Assembly (NCBI RefSeq): GCF_003688915.1
Contig: NZ_REFU01000001.1
Coordinates: forward strand, 1,550,001 to 1,614,000
Length of the DNA: 64,000 nucleotides
From: Rhodococcus sp. SBT000017
GTDB taxonomy: Bacteria > Actinomycetota > Actinomycetes > Mycobacteriales > Mycobacteriaceae
Reading direction: 5' to 3'
Position numbers and translations under genes: made by a program. This document shows, piece after piece, positions 42,172-51,114 of the stretch (positions are counted from its first letter, which is position 1; each line of letters starts with the position of its first letter). Below the pieces are notes generated by a model that saw nothing but the letters and a program-made list of their open reading frames with translations, did no database searches and was not told the origin of the DNA.

Positions 42172-42836
42172 CGCTCCGATCCTCCGACGCGGCGCCTGGC
42201 GCTGTTCGTCTGGTCCTGGCGTCGGCGTCGCCTGCGCGCCTGTCGGTGCTGCGCGGTGCCGGGGTGGAGCCGATCGTCCGGGTGTCGGGTGTCGACGAGG
42301 ATGCGTTGACCGCAGCACTGGGGCCGTCGGTGACTTCGGAAACGGTGGTCACGGAACTCGCCCGGGCCAAGGCTGCGGCGGTGGCCGAGACGTTCGCGGA
42401 TTCGACCGACGATCTGGTGATCGTCGGTTGCGATTCGATGTTGGCCATCGGCGGGGAGCTGCACGGAAAGCCACACTCGGTCGAGGTGGCGCGCGAGCGA
42501 TGGCAGTCCATGGCGGGCAACAGCGGCGAATTGCTGACCGGCCACGCTGTGCTCCGGGTGACCGACGGCGTAGTCGTGGCGCAGGCTGCAGCACACAGCA
42601 CGACCGTCGTGCATTTCGCGACGCCGTCCTCGGTGGACCTCGAGGCCTACCTCGACTCCGGTGAACCGCTGTCGGTGGCGGGGGCGTTCACGCTGGACGG
42701 TCTCGGCGGCTGGTTCGTCGACCGCATCGAGGGCGATCCGTCCTCGGTGATCGGGATAGGCCTACCGCTGGTGCGCACCCTGCTCACTCGTGTGGGTACG
42801 TCTCTTGCCGCTCTGTGGGACGGAACCGCGTCCTGA
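42168..42836 (+). CDS. maf: Maf family nucleotide pyrophosphatase
   Basis: The 222-residue protein has the Maf signature LVLASASPARLSVLRGAGV and VGCDSMLAIGGELHGKP. The family hydrolyses non-canonical or pyrimidine nucleoside triphosphates to monophosphates. The start is the GTG overlapping the accE5 stop; the frame is open for 27 codons more inside accE5. In M. tuberculosis it is followed by sseA. Here about 9.7 kb of other genes intervene. Confidence 0.93.
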   Translation: MTLRSSDAAPGAVRLVLASASPARLSVLRGAGVEPIVRVSGVDEDALTAALGPSVTSETVVTELARAKAAAVAETFADSTDDLVIVGCDSMLAIGGELHGKPHSVEVARERWQSMAGNSGELLTGHAVLRVTDGVVVAQAAAHSTTVVHFATPSSVDLEAYLDSGEPLSVAGAFTLDGLGGWFVDRIEGDPSSVIGIGLPLVRTLLTRVGTSLAALWDGTAS

Positions 42837-42841
42837 TCGTT

Positions 42842-42875
42842 TCGGCTCCGCCGGCCGCTGGGCCATCGGAGCCGA
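42842..42875. terminator. Bidirectional hairpin between maf and flavodoxin
   Basis: Perfect 9-bp arms TCGGCTCCG and CGGAGCCGA flank a 16-nt GC-rich loop, in the gap between two convergent stops. Confidence 0.75.
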
Positions 42876-42884
42876 TTCCTACCG

Positions 42885-43328
42885 TCAGGGCAGCAGGTCG
42901 ATCAGTTCGCGAGCCCACTCCTCGGCCATCGTCTTCGGCTTGATGTTCGACGAGCTGTCGTGCCGAGCGTGGGTGCCGATCTGCTTGCCGCCGAGTTCGG
43001 TGAGCTTCTCGGCCATGATCTCGCCGCCGCGGTTGAACGTGTCCTCGTAGACCCGGTCGCCCAGTCCGAACACCGCGAACTGCAGTCCGGCGAGGTCCGG
43101 CGCGTCCTCGACGAGTGCTTCGTAGAAGGGTTCTGCCCCGGTGGGGAGCTCTCCGTCTCCGTAGGTGGAGCAGATGACCACGTGGAAGTCGTCGGTGTCG
43201 ATGTCGGACACCTCGTACTCGAGCATGTCGCGTACCTCGGCGTCATGATCGCTGAGCACGTCCGCAATCTTGTCGGCGACCTCCTCGGCCGTACCGGTCT
43301 CGGACCCGAACAACACGACCACTGCCAT
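42885..43328 (-). CDS. Flavodoxin (MioC-like)
   Basis: The 147-residue protein has the FMN phosphate loop GSETGTAEEVA and the ring-stacking segments STYGDGELPTGA and FGLGDRVYEDTF. It is a low-potential one-electron carrier; the partner is not evident. ATG has AGGGGAG 7 bases upstream. It forms the left edge of the accessory island, convergent with maf. Confidence 0.9.
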   Translation of the reverse strand: MAVVVLFGSETGTAEEVADKIADVLSDHDAEVRDMLEYEVSDIDTDDFHVVICSTYGDGELPTGAEPFYEALVEDAPDLAGLQFAVFGLGDRVYEDTFNRGGEIMAEKLTELGGKQIGTHARHDSSSNIKPKTMAEEWARELIDLLP

Positions 43329-43442
43329 GGATCGCTCCCCTTTCTCACACCTGCCCGAACACTCGAACAGTCGGAAAGCATAGCCTCACCGGCGATCCGG
43401 TCGAAAATCCGTCCTCGCCTGCAGTTGTGACTTGTCTCGAGG

Positions 43443-44828
43443 TCACCAGAATTCGGGCGTCAGGCCCCATCGATCGAACTCCGCCTCGACCAGCCCTCGC
43501 AGGTGTTCCTTGCTGGGAAAGCTGTCCGGATCGAGCCCGGTGACGCACAGGGTCGCGCGTTCTCCCGATTCGTTCCACCAGGCACTGACGCCGCCGCCGG
43601 TGCGGCGCAGCAAGGCCACGTCGGTGTTCTGCGTGATCGACCTCATCGCCACCGCGGTGGCGTCGACACCACCGATGGTGCGCAGTGCAACACCTCTGGC
43701 ACCGAGATTCGAGCACAGGCACAGCGGAGCCGAGCCCGACGCGGCGAGTTTGGCGACGATCGCGTCGGGCAGCAACTGCATCAGCGGTTTGAGGAGCTCG
43801 AACGTCGTCGTGACCGTGCGATCGGCCTGAGTTCTGAATGCCTGCTTGCTCGACGCACGAATCGCACCGAGATCGTCGAGGTACGCCGCTCCCGGTTCGA
43901 CGTGGATCGAGACACCGGATGTCGCGTTGGCGCGCCGATCTCCCGCGGTCCTGGTACTGACCGGGAGGGCGACGCGTACCCGGTCCTCCGTGGACACTCG
44001 GCCGCTCCCGGTCAGGATGCCGAGCACCACCGCGACCAGCAGACTGTTGGAACTGCCGCCTTTGCTCGCCGCGGCAGCAGACCACTGCGCGGACAGGCAA
44101 TCGACGACGACGGTGCTCGGCGTCCACGGACCCTCCGCAGGTGCGACGATCACACGTGGACGGTCCGCACCGGTACCGGTGCCCTCCGGCATTCCCTCGC
44201 TCGGGTCGGCGGACGCCGTGGATCGTGCCCGTACCGCCTCCACCGCGGTGCGGCCGAGCGCTCGTGCCGCACCCGAGAGCGCCGCACCGACACGGCCGAC
44301 ACCATCGAACAGATCGGCGCGCGAGATCACCGACGCGGACGCGGAACCGTCATCGAGCCCGACCCGTGCGAAATCGTCGGGAACAGCGTGTCCGGCCAGC
44401 GCGGCCGCGGCCGCGCTGGTGAGGGCGCCGCCGTCGCCGACGACGTGGGAGCCGACCAACGACACGACTGTGCCGCCGTCGTCCACCGAGGTGGCCGACA
44501 ATCGCCACGCCGGTCCCCCGATCGGGTCCAACGGCACCGCGGCCTCGTCCTCGATCCAGCTGTCGACCGCCGCGCGGGCGATCGGTGATCCGATGACCAC
44601 GGGATCGGCGGATCGACGCGCTGCGGTCCAGCTGTCACGGGCTCCCGGCACTCGGGCCCGCCGAACGGATCGATCGATGGGGCCTGCGGCGAGCATTTGC
44701 CACATCGATCGGAGCGCGTCCGGTGCGACGGCGCGGTCGAACCGCCAAACGATCTGGTTCACCACGGGTACCCCGAGAACGCATTCCATGCGGAGGAACA
44801 GGTCGTCGTCGTACGTCAGTCTTTCCAC
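43443..44828 (-). CDS. Condensation-superfamily acyltransferase-like protein A
   Basis: A 461-residue protein of the CoA-dependent acyltransferase fold (related to WS/DGAT, PapA and condensation domains). The HxxxDG catalytic motif is present as SHVVGDGGAL near residue 126; the first His of the usual HH pair is Ser. It starts ERLTYDDDLFLRMECVLGVPVVNQIVW and ends GLTPEFW. These two ends closely resemble those of the protein at 46255-47598, so the two are paralogues of a subfamily I cannot name. Two adjacent GTG codons could start it; the second is exactly six bases after TAGTCT. It is divergent from the glycosyltransferase. Confidence 0.75.
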   Translation of the reverse strand: MERLTYDDDLFLRMECVLGVPVVNQIVWRFDRAVAPDALRSMWQMLAAGPIDRSVRRARVPGARDSWTAARRSADPVVIGSPIARAAVDSWIEDEAAVPLDPIGGPAWRLSATSVDDGGTVVSLVGSHVVGDGGALTSAAAAALAGHAVPDDFARVGLDDGSASASVISRADLFDGVGRVGAALSGAARALGRTAVEAVRARSTASADPSEGMPEGTGTGADRPRVIVAPAEGPWTPSTVVVDCLSAQWSAAAASKGGSSNSLLVAVVLGILTGSGRVSTEDRVRVALPVSTRTAGDRRANATSGVSIHVEPGAAYLDDLGAIRASSKQAFRTQADRTVTTTFELLKPLMQLLPDAIVAKLAASGSAPLCLCSNLGARGVALRTIGGVDATAVAMRSITQNTDVALLRRTGGGVSAWWNESGERATLCVTGLDPDSFPSKEHLRGLVEAEFDRWGLTPEFW

Positions 44829-44834
44829 CACGCG

Positions 44835-44840
44835 AGACTA
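44835..44840 (-). promoter_or_regulatory. Putative -10 element (TAGTCT) for acyltransferase-like A
   Basis: TAGTCT lies six bases before the second of two GTG codons, consistent with a leaderless transcript. Confidence 0.4.
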
Positions 44841-44971
44841 TCGCTGCGCGAGTGCGGACGCAGGTGGGCCGCAAATGTGTTTCCCGCCATATGTTTTCCG
44901 ACCCGGACTGCGGCGGGCGGGACTGATAGGTTGAGGACGTTTTCCACGCCGACGCGACTGCGAGTGACCCT

Positions 44972-46249
44972 ATGAAGTTCGTGATGCCATTCAACGGCAG
45001 TCGCGGTGACGTGACGCCCGGTCTTGCACTCGGCGTAGAGCTCGCGGATCGCGGACACGACGTGGTGTTCGGCGCACCACCCAATCTGATGGAGTTCGCT
45101 CGCGCGAAAACGGCTGAGTCCGAACGCGTCAGCGTGGTCTCGTTCGGGCCCGACACCCAGCGGCTGTTGGAGTCGGAGTTGATCAGGGTGCGCATCAAGT
45201 CGCGTAACCCGCGAACCAGGATGGCGGCACTCGCGGAACTGGCCAATCACGGCTGGGATCGGATGACCACGGAACTCGAACGGATGGCCCAGGGTTGCGA
45301 CGCGATCGTCACCGGTTCACTGGGGCAGGAGATGGCGTTCAACATGGCGGAATCGGCGGGCAATGCCTTTGTGGCACTGCACTATTGCCCGCTTCGACGC
45401 AACGGCGTGGTGCCCGTGACCCCGGGCGTCGCGTTGCCCGGATACGTCAACCGATCGATGTGGGCGCTGGCGGAGTCGATGCGCTGGAAGTCCATGAAGG
45501 CTCGCGAGAACGCGCAGCGAGTGTCTCTTGGCCTGGCACCGACGAGGAATTCACTGCCCGTTCGATCCGAACGCTACGGCGGAGTGGAAATTCAGGCCTA
45601 CGAGTCGGCACTGTTCCCCGGGCTCGCCGAACAGTGGGGCCCGCAACGGCCGTTCGTCGGATTCCTGGGGCTCAGCAGCGTTCGCGTCGACGCCGATCCC
45701 GCGCTCGAACGATGGCTGCAGGCGGGCTCCGCGCCGGTGTACTTCGGATTCGGCAGCATGCCCGTGCCCGATCCCACGGCGCTGCTGCGCATGATCGAGA
45801 ACGTGACCGGACGACTGGGCGTTCGCGCTCTCGTCTGTGCCGGCTGGAGCGACCTTGCCGGTGCCGATCCTGCTGCCGCCCAGTCGAACTCGAACATCAT
45901 GATCGTCGAGTCCGTCGATCATGCGAGCATTCTGCCGCGCTGCCTGGCTGCGGTCCACCACGGCGGCGCGGGTACCACGGCCGCGACGGCGCGGGCCGGA
46001 GTGCCGACGCTCGTCTGCTGGTTCAGCGCCGATCAGCCGTTCTGGGGAGCCGCGCTGCGCCGGATCGGAGCTGGGACCAGCACGAAATTCTCGGCGTTGA
46101 CCGAATCCGTTCTACAGCAGGGCATTTCCGATATCACCACCGACCGAGCCAGGCAAGCGGCACGCCGACTCGCCGACACCGTCGCCCCGACCACAACAGC
46201 GGTGGCCGCAGCTGCCGACATCACCGAGGCGGCAGCGCGGAACCGCTGA
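44972..46249 (+). CDS. GT1-family (MGT/UGT-like) glycosyltransferase
   Basis: The 425-residue GT-B enzyme begins MKFVMPFNGSRGDVTPGLALG and carries the donor-binding block HHGGAGTTAATARAG...WFSADQPFW near residues 329-357, characteristic of sterol, macrolide and mycobacterial glycopeptidolipid glycosyltransferases. It should move a hexose from a nucleotide sugar to a hydrophobic acceptor in the cytosol. It lies between two condensation-superfamily paralogues: divergent from A and convergent with B (5 bp between stops). A weak promoter candidate TAGGTT is at 44927-44932. Acceptor and sugar are unknown; a glycolipid is the best guess from context. Confidence 0.85.
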   Translation: MKFVMPFNGSRGDVTPGLALGVELADRGHDVVFGAPPNLMEFARAKTAESERVSVVSFGPDTQRLLESELIRVRIKSRNPRTRMAALAELANHGWDRMTTELERMAQGCDAIVTGSLGQEMAFNMAESAGNAFVALHYCPLRRNGVVPVTPGVALPGYVNRSMWALAESMRWKSMKARENAQRVSLGLAPTRNSLPVRSERYGGVEIQAYESALFPGLAEQWGPQRPFVGFLGLSSVRVDADPALERWLQAGSAPVYFGFGSMPVPDPTALLRMIENVTGRLGVRALVCAGWSDLAGADPAAAQSNSNIMIVESVDHASILPRCLAAVHHGGAGTTAATARAGVPTLVCWFSADQPFWGAALRRIGAGTSTKFSALTESVLQQGISDITTDRARQAARRLADTVAPTTTAVAAAADITEAAARNR

Positions 46250-46254
46250 CGCAC

Positions 46255-47598
46255 TCACCAGAAGCGCGCAGTCAATTCCCAGCGACCGAGCGCCTCCGCC
46301 AGGTGGTCACGCAGCGCCTGGTCGTCGGCGAATCGATCGGGATCCATGGCGTGGACGGTCACGGTGACGCTCGCGCCCGTCTCGCACACCCACGCCGTGA
46401 GGCCACCGTCCAACGACCGCGCGAACGCGGCGTCGGCACCCGCGAAGGTCGCTCTGCCCGATACTGCGCGAGCTCGAATACCGGCCACCGTGGTGAAGAC
46501 CTCGGGCAGAACACCCAGGTTCGACGCCAGACCTTCCGCACCGTCACGCGGTTGCGGAACACGCGCGACCACGGCGTCGGGCAGCATCTGCACGAGGGCC
46601 TGCGAGATGCCTGCCGGTGGCAGACCGGCAGCCTGCCTCGACGCGAAGGCAGTGAACGCCGCCTTGCTGGTTGTCCGAATCGTCGACAGATCGCGGTCGG
46701 CCGCGTCGGTGACGGGGACCTCGATCTTGACGATCTTGGTGGCATTGGAGCGGGTGTCGTCGGCGGTGCGATCGCTGACCGGCAGTGACCACTGCACCGA
46801 GTCTCCGATCGAGGCTCGCCCGGCCTGCCCGGAGGCTGCCGTGAGGACCGCGATGAACAGGGAGTTCGACGTGCCACCCCATCGCCGGGCGGTTGCTTTC
46901 CAGGCATCTGCGTCCACCTCTGCCACCGCGTGGGGCGATACCCAGTTCGCGTCCACCGCCTCGGCCTTCGGCTGCGAGCGAGTCGGCTGCGAGCGCGGGA
47001 CAGCAGCGTCCGAACCGGACCGGGTGGGAATCGGGAGTGCGGACGCAGCGGCGTTCACCAGCCAGCCGGCGACCGACCGCACCTGCTCCACGGCGTCTCG
47101 TAGGTCCGAGCCGATGGCTGCTGTGCCGTCCGCCGTCGCAACCGACCGAGGTTGCTCGGACGGGGAATTGGCAGCACCGAACGCGGCGATCAGGGCGCCG
47201 CCATCGGCGACCATGTGCGAAGCGACCAACGACAGCACCGTCCCTCCGTTCGCCAACGGTGCCGCTGCCAGTCGCCAACCGAGCCCGGTCTCGGGATCGA
47301 TGTCGCGATCGAGGCGACCGTCGGCCCAGGCCAGTACATCGGTCGATTCGATGAAGTGTGGGTGAAAATCCAGTGAATGGGAGACGTTCGAGGCGACCCA
47401 TCGATCGCGGGCACCAGGCACCGTCGACGCGACCACTCGGCGCGCGAGCAGACCGTCGGACAGGTTGTCCCGTAGTTTTTCCAGGTCGATTCGCTGGACG
47501 GATTCGTCGAACCACCACAGGAACTGGTTGTAGACGGGATATCCGATGCCGTGATGCATTCGCAAGAATAGGTGATCGGCAAATCCAATTCGAGTCAC
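46255..47598 (-). CDS. Condensation-superfamily acyltransferase-like protein B
   Basis: A 447-residue paralogue of protein A: the N-terminus reads GFADHLFLRMHHGIGYPVYNQFLWWF and the C-terminus ends WELTARFW. The active-site motif is SHMVADGGAL near residue 127, an intact HxxxDG with Ser at the first His position. GTG at 47598 lies six bases after TAGGTT. The protein probably transfers an acyl group from CoA or from a carrier to the product of the neighbouring glycosyltransferase; this is inference from fold and position. Confidence 0.75.
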   Translation of the reverse strand: MTRIGFADHLFLRMHHGIGYPVYNQFLWWFDESVQRIDLEKLRDNLSDGLLARRVVASTVPGARDRWVASNVSHSLDFHPHFIESTDVLAWADGRLDRDIDPETGLGWRLAAAPLANGGTVLSLVASHMVADGGALIAAFGAANSPSEQPRSVATADGTAAIGSDLRDAVEQVRSVAGWLVNAAASALPIPTRSGSDAAVPRSQPTRSQPKAEAVDANWVSPHAVAEVDADAWKATARRWGGTSNSLFIAVLTAASGQAGRASIGDSVQWSLPVSDRTADDTRSNATKIVKIEVPVTDAADRDLSTIRTTSKAAFTAFASRQAAGLPPAGISQALVQMLPDAVVARVPQPRDGAEGLASNLGVLPEVFTTVAGIRARAVSGRATFAGADAAFARSLDGGLTAWVCETGASVTVTVHAMDPDRFADDQALRDHLAEALGRWELTARFW

Positions 47599-47604
47599 GC
47601 GCCG

Positions 47605-47610
47605 AACCTA
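47605..47610 (-). promoter_or_regulatory. Putative -10 element (TAGGTT) for acyltransferase-like B
   Basis: TAGGTT ends six bases before the GTG start at 47598; no ribosome binding site is seen. Confidence 0.45.
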
Positions 47611-47915
47611 CTACATGCGAGAAACAGGGGCAGCGGTGTCAATTCGCCACCACCAATGCATTCACATTCGGCAATAGATGCACAAAAGGGGAACCTGATT
47701 GTGTCCCGCACCATGTTCGGGCCATTCAGTGACGTAGGTCGTGCGCCGACCAATGAGGCAGTCCGCATCACGCTCCGACTGTGAACTGTCATCACTACGA
47801 CCAGCAAAATCAGTGATCCGATCGTAGGATACGACAATCGGACACACCGACGACTCCTGATCGGAGACCGGCGGGTCAAGACGCTCGACAGTGAGAAGTA
47901 TTACTTTTTTGCGTC

Positions 47916-47930
47916 GCGAAATAATTTCGC
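47916..47930. promoter_or_regulatory. 7-1-7 palindrome, possible operator
   Basis: GCGAAAT-A-ATTTCGC is a perfect inverted repeat inside the AT-richer part of the control region, preceded by a T6 run. Confidence 0.5.
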
Positions 47931-47942
47931 TTTCGCCCTATC

Positions 47943-47959
47943 GTGAGTGCTGATCTCAC
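47943..47959. promoter_or_regulatory. GTGAG-N7-CTCAC inverted repeat
   Basis: A 5-bp perfect inverted repeat with 7-bp spacer, 12 bp beyond the palindrome; its size fits a dimeric regulator. Confidence 0.35.
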
Positions 47960-48001
47960 TTCGGGTCGACGGCAATGACGTTGTTCTTTCAATGCGGAAA
48001 G

Positions 48002-48031
48002 CAGCAATCAAACAGCAATCCAACAGCAATC
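48002..48031 (+). repeat. Three direct repeats of CAGCAATC at 11-bp spacing
   Basis: CAGCAATC occurs at 48002, 48013 and 48024. The 11-bp spacing places copies on the same face of the helix, about 130 bp before the first PapA-like start codon. Confidence 0.7.
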
Positions 48032-48161
48032 GGATAAACGACTGATCGGCTGAACCAGCACCGCTGACAGGTTTACACGATCGACTCGACCGTAATCGAA
48101 CGTGCAATACCGAACCAACGCCGCACACCGCCGACCGAGCCCGGAACGGAAGAGGACTCCC

Positions 48162-49610
48162 ATGGAATACACCGAACTCGCCGACTACCCCCTCCCCGCC
48201 GGTCGCCTGACCGAGTGGGTCCCCCGCGTCGAGAACGACCGTTGGGCACAGGACCCCCGCGGGCTGTCGTTCACGCACCAGGACCATTGCGAGCGAAGCG
48301 CACCGGGCTCGTGGATCGGCACGGTGTTCGAGATTCATCGCCGCTACGACGTCGAGGCAGTGCGTGCAACCATCGCCGCGTACATGGGTCGTCACGAGGC
48401 GTTTCGGACCAAGGTTCGGCGGGACGAGGAATCCGGTTCCTGGCTGCGTTACACCGCACCGACGGATGCAGTGCAGGTGACCGATCGGGCACACACCGAA
48501 CCTCGGACCGAGACTCAGGTCTTCAGCCATCTGCACTCCTGGTTCGGCGAAACCGTGTCTCCGACGGCATGGCCGCACTTCGTCCTCGCCACCATCGAAC
48601 CGGACGATGCCTCACGTGCTCTGTCGAACGGACCCGGAGAGTCGTTCCTGCTCGCGTTCGCCGCCGACCATTCGGTGATGGACGCCTACAGCCAGATCTA
48701 CGCCATCAACGAGATCGACCGGCTCTACGCACACGCCCTCGAGGGCATCGACCCGGAGTTGCCCGAAGTGGGCAGCTACGTCGACTTCAGCCAGTCCGAG
48801 AGGGCTCTCGGCGAGACGCTCACCGGTGACCACAGCGCCGTGCGCACCTGGCAGGACTTCCTTTCCGTGGAGGACGGACGCTTTCCCGCGTTTCCGCTTC
48901 CGGTGTCGGTCGACCGTTCGCTCACCGGCACCGGCCCGGCCGCGCAGAGCAGCATCTCGTCCTGGCTGCTGACCGCCGATCAATCGGATGCCTTCAACGC
49001 CGCATGCCGCGCCGCCGGGTACAACATGCAGGCCGGAATCCTCGCCGCTCTGGCGCTGACGAACGTGCGCCTGTCCGGCCGCACGACGTTGCGCACCGTG
49101 ATGCCGATGCACACCAGAGACGAACAGAAGTGGGCCGCGGCGGTCGGCTGGTACGTCGGAATTCTGCCGATGGAGATCGAGCTCGAGAACGCTCGCACGT
49201 TCGGGGAGGCGCTCGAGGCGGCGGCAACTGCAGGCGCGGCCAACAAGGGGTTGGCGCGGATGCCGTACTCGAAGATCGCCCAGATCCTCGAATCGACGGA
49301 AATTCCTCGATTCGTGGTGTCCTACATCGACCTTCGGTTCCTCCCGGACGCCGAGCAGTGGCAGGGCCGAAAGGGTCGGGCTCTGCGGAGCAACTGCCAC
49401 GCCGACGACGAGGTCTACTTCTGGGTCAACCGGACGCTCCAAGGGCTCAACATCTCCGCTCGATTCCCCAGCTCGGACGTCGCGTCCACCAACGTCCACC
49501 GCTTCATCACCGAATTCGTCGCGGTGTTGACGGCAGTGATCGACTCCGACGGTGGTACCGATACGGTGCTCACGTCGGCCTCTCGGTCGGTGACCGTCGC
49601 CGCAGAGTGA
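48162..49610 (+). CDS. PapA-like condensation-domain acyltransferase P1
   Basis: The 482-residue protein starts MEYTELADYPLPAGRLTEWVP, an N-terminal signature shared by the polyketide-associated PapA1-3 type proteins as I know them. The active-site motif is ADHSVMDAYSQ (His about residue 170), so the conserved glycine after Asp is Ala. Later shared blocks are GWYVG, VSYIDLRFLP and YFWVNR. ATG has AGAGGA 5 bases upstream. PapA proteins esterify sugars or phthiocerol with acyl groups. It leads a run P1-P2-P3 and is closest to P4 at 53984. Confidence 0.82.
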   Translation: MEYTELADYPLPAGRLTEWVPRVENDRWAQDPRGLSFTHQDHCERSAPGSWIGTVFEIHRRYDVEAVRATIAAYMGRHEAFRTKVRRDEESGSWLRYTAPTDAVQVTDRAHTEPRTETQVFSHLHSWFGETVSPTAWPHFVLATIEPDDASRALSNGPGESFLLAFAADHSVMDAYSQIYAINEIDRLYAHALEGIDPELPEVGSYVDFSQSERALGETLTGDHSAVRTWQDFLSVEDGRFPAFPLPVSVDRSLTGTGPAAQSSISSWLLTADQSDAFNAACRAAGYNMQAGILAALALTNVRLSGRTTLRTVMPMHTRDEQKWAAAVGWYVGILPMEIELENARTFGEALEAAATAGAANKGLARMPYSKIAQILESTEIPRFVVSYIDLRFLPDAEQWQGRKGRALRSNCHADDEVYFWVNRTLQGLNISARFPSSDVASTNVHRFITEFVAVLTAVIDSDGGTDTVLTSASRSVTVAAE

Positions 49611-49656
49611 GCCATCGAATCAGCCCGCGGCCCTTTTCGAGGAGGATGAAGCGACG

Positions 49657-51114
49657 ATGATCATCACCGCTATGGGTCGGTGGAATCCGGCTCCCGGCCG
49701 GCTGCTCGAATGGCACCCCACTTCGGCTGCCCGGGCGAGTGCCGAAGCGGCTCCTGTCGATTCGGCTCCGGCCTCGTTTCTCCAGGAGGACCACCTGAAG
49801 GCCGCGTGGGCGGCCCGCGAACGCGGCGATGTTCACACCGCGTACACCGGGGTGGCAACCGAGATCGACGGTGACGTGGACACCGACGCGATGAGCCGCG
49901 CGCTGGCCGCCTACGTGCTGCGGCACGAGGGTCTTCGATGCTGGTTCGAGGTCGAGGGAAACGACGTCGTTCGGCATCTCGCTCCACCCGAGGTCGCGGC
50001 GTTCGAAGTATCCGACGCCGGAGAAGCGACGGACGACGACGAATTCCAACGGTACGTACGTGGGCGCTTCTCGTCCGAGGCGACCGCGGACGCCTGGCCC
50101 GGATTCGTCGTCGGCGTCGTGGCCAGGCCCGGCAGCTTCACCTTGTACTACGGCGCAGATCACGCATTCACCGACGGCGGCTCGCAGGCGTTGGTCATCA
50201 GCGAGTTGACCGATCTGTATGCGCTGGAGACCGGTGCGGACGTACCGATCCCCGCGGAGGCAGGTAGCCATCTGGCCTACGCCACCGACGAGCGGGCTCG
50301 GGCCGCGACGTTCGGGGCCGATTCTCCCGAAATCGCCGCTTGGCGAGACATTTTCACCCGACACGACGGGCGAATGCCTCGGTTCCCGCTCGACCTCGGA
50401 CTCGCGCCGGGCGAGAAAGCTCCGGTTCGCATCGTCGAACGCGACCTGTTGAGCAAAGAACTGACCGCTGCATTCGACGCCGCATGCAAGGCCGCCGGGG
50501 CCCGGATGAGCAGCGGCATATTCGCCGCCGTCGGGATCACCGACTTCGAATTGGCGGGAAACACCGACTACTTCGGGATCACCGTGCTCAGTACCCGGCA
50601 CCACGGTGACTACGGACAATCCCAGGGGTGGTTCGTCAATTTTGCTCCGGTCGCGTTCGAGGTGGCAGGAAACGACACCTTCTCCGACGTCGCGGTTCTG
50701 GCCCACCGCGGCTTCGAGCAGGCCAAGCAGATCGCGGAGGCCCCGGTGCACGCCGCACTGGGCGCTCTGGCCGCCGACGGCACTCTCGGTAGCGAGTTGG
50801 CAGTGAGTCCGAACATGCTCTCGTACATCGACTTTCGCTGGTTCCCCGGCGTCGGGCGAGACGCAGACACGCGCGCCGAGCATTTCACCGGTGAGGGCTC
50901 GACGTCGAACGCATCGATGTGGATCAACCGAGACGGTGAGCACTTGTACCTGGTGGCCCAGACTCCCGATACCGAGGTTGCCGCCGCAGCGGTGAAGCGG
51001 TACCACGATCATCTGGCCCACGTACTGGAAACCATTGCACGCGAAGGTGACTACAGCCTGACGCTCGACGATCTCGTTCAGGAGCCGGCCGGTGCGGGTC
51101 ACCTCGATCACTGA
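49657..51114 (+). CDS. PapA-like condensation-domain acyltransferase P2
   Basis: The 485-residue protein starts MIITAMGRWNPAPGRLLEWHP. The motif ADHAFTDGGSQ near residue 168 is an intact HxxxDG. Later blocks are SQGWFVNFAP, LSYIDFRWFPG and SMWINR. It begins 46 bp after P1 with GAGGAGG upstream, and its end overlaps P3 by 23 bp. The N-terminal PAPG..EWHP pattern is the most like mycobacterial PapA1/PapA2 of the four. Confidence 0.82.
   Translation: MIITAMGRWNPAPGRLLEWHPTSAARASAEAAPVDSAPASFLQEDHLKAAWAARERGDVHTAYTGVATEIDGDVDTDAMSRALAAYVLRHEGLRCWFEVEGNDVVRHLAPPEVAAFEVSDAGEATDDDEFQRYVRGRFSSEATADAWPGFVVGVVARPGSFTLYYGADHAFTDGGSQALVISELTDLYALETGADVPIPAEAGSHLAYATDERARAATFGADSPEIAAWRDIFTRHDGRMPRFPLDLGLAPGEKAPVRIVERDLLSKELTAAFDAACKAAGARMSSGIFAAVGITDFELAGNTDYFGITVLSTRHHGDYGQSQGWFVNFAPVAFEVAGNDTFSDVAVLAHRGFEQAKQIAEAPVHAALGALAADGTLGSELAVSPNMLSYIDFRWFPGVGRDADTRAEHFTGEGSTSNASMWINRDGEHLYLVAQTPDTEVAAAAVKRYHDHLAHVLETIAREGDYSLTLDDLVQEPAGAGHLDH

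Larger units (their letters stand above)
47599..48161. promoter_or_regulatory. AT-richer divergent control region (563 bp)
   Basis: No coding sequence is supported. It separates acyltransferase B (minus) from the first PapA-like gene (plus) and is visibly richer in A/T than its neighbours around 47890-48035. It contains a 7-1-7 palindrome, a GTGAG-N7-CTCAC repeat and a triple direct repeat, listed separately. Possible -10 elements are TAGGTT (47605-47610, minus) and TAGGAT near 47825 (plus). Confidence 0.6.

Noticed and set aside
47599..48161. Insertion sequence or phage remnant in the AT-richer gap
   Set aside because: I found no transposase fragment, terminal inverted repeats or target-site duplication.
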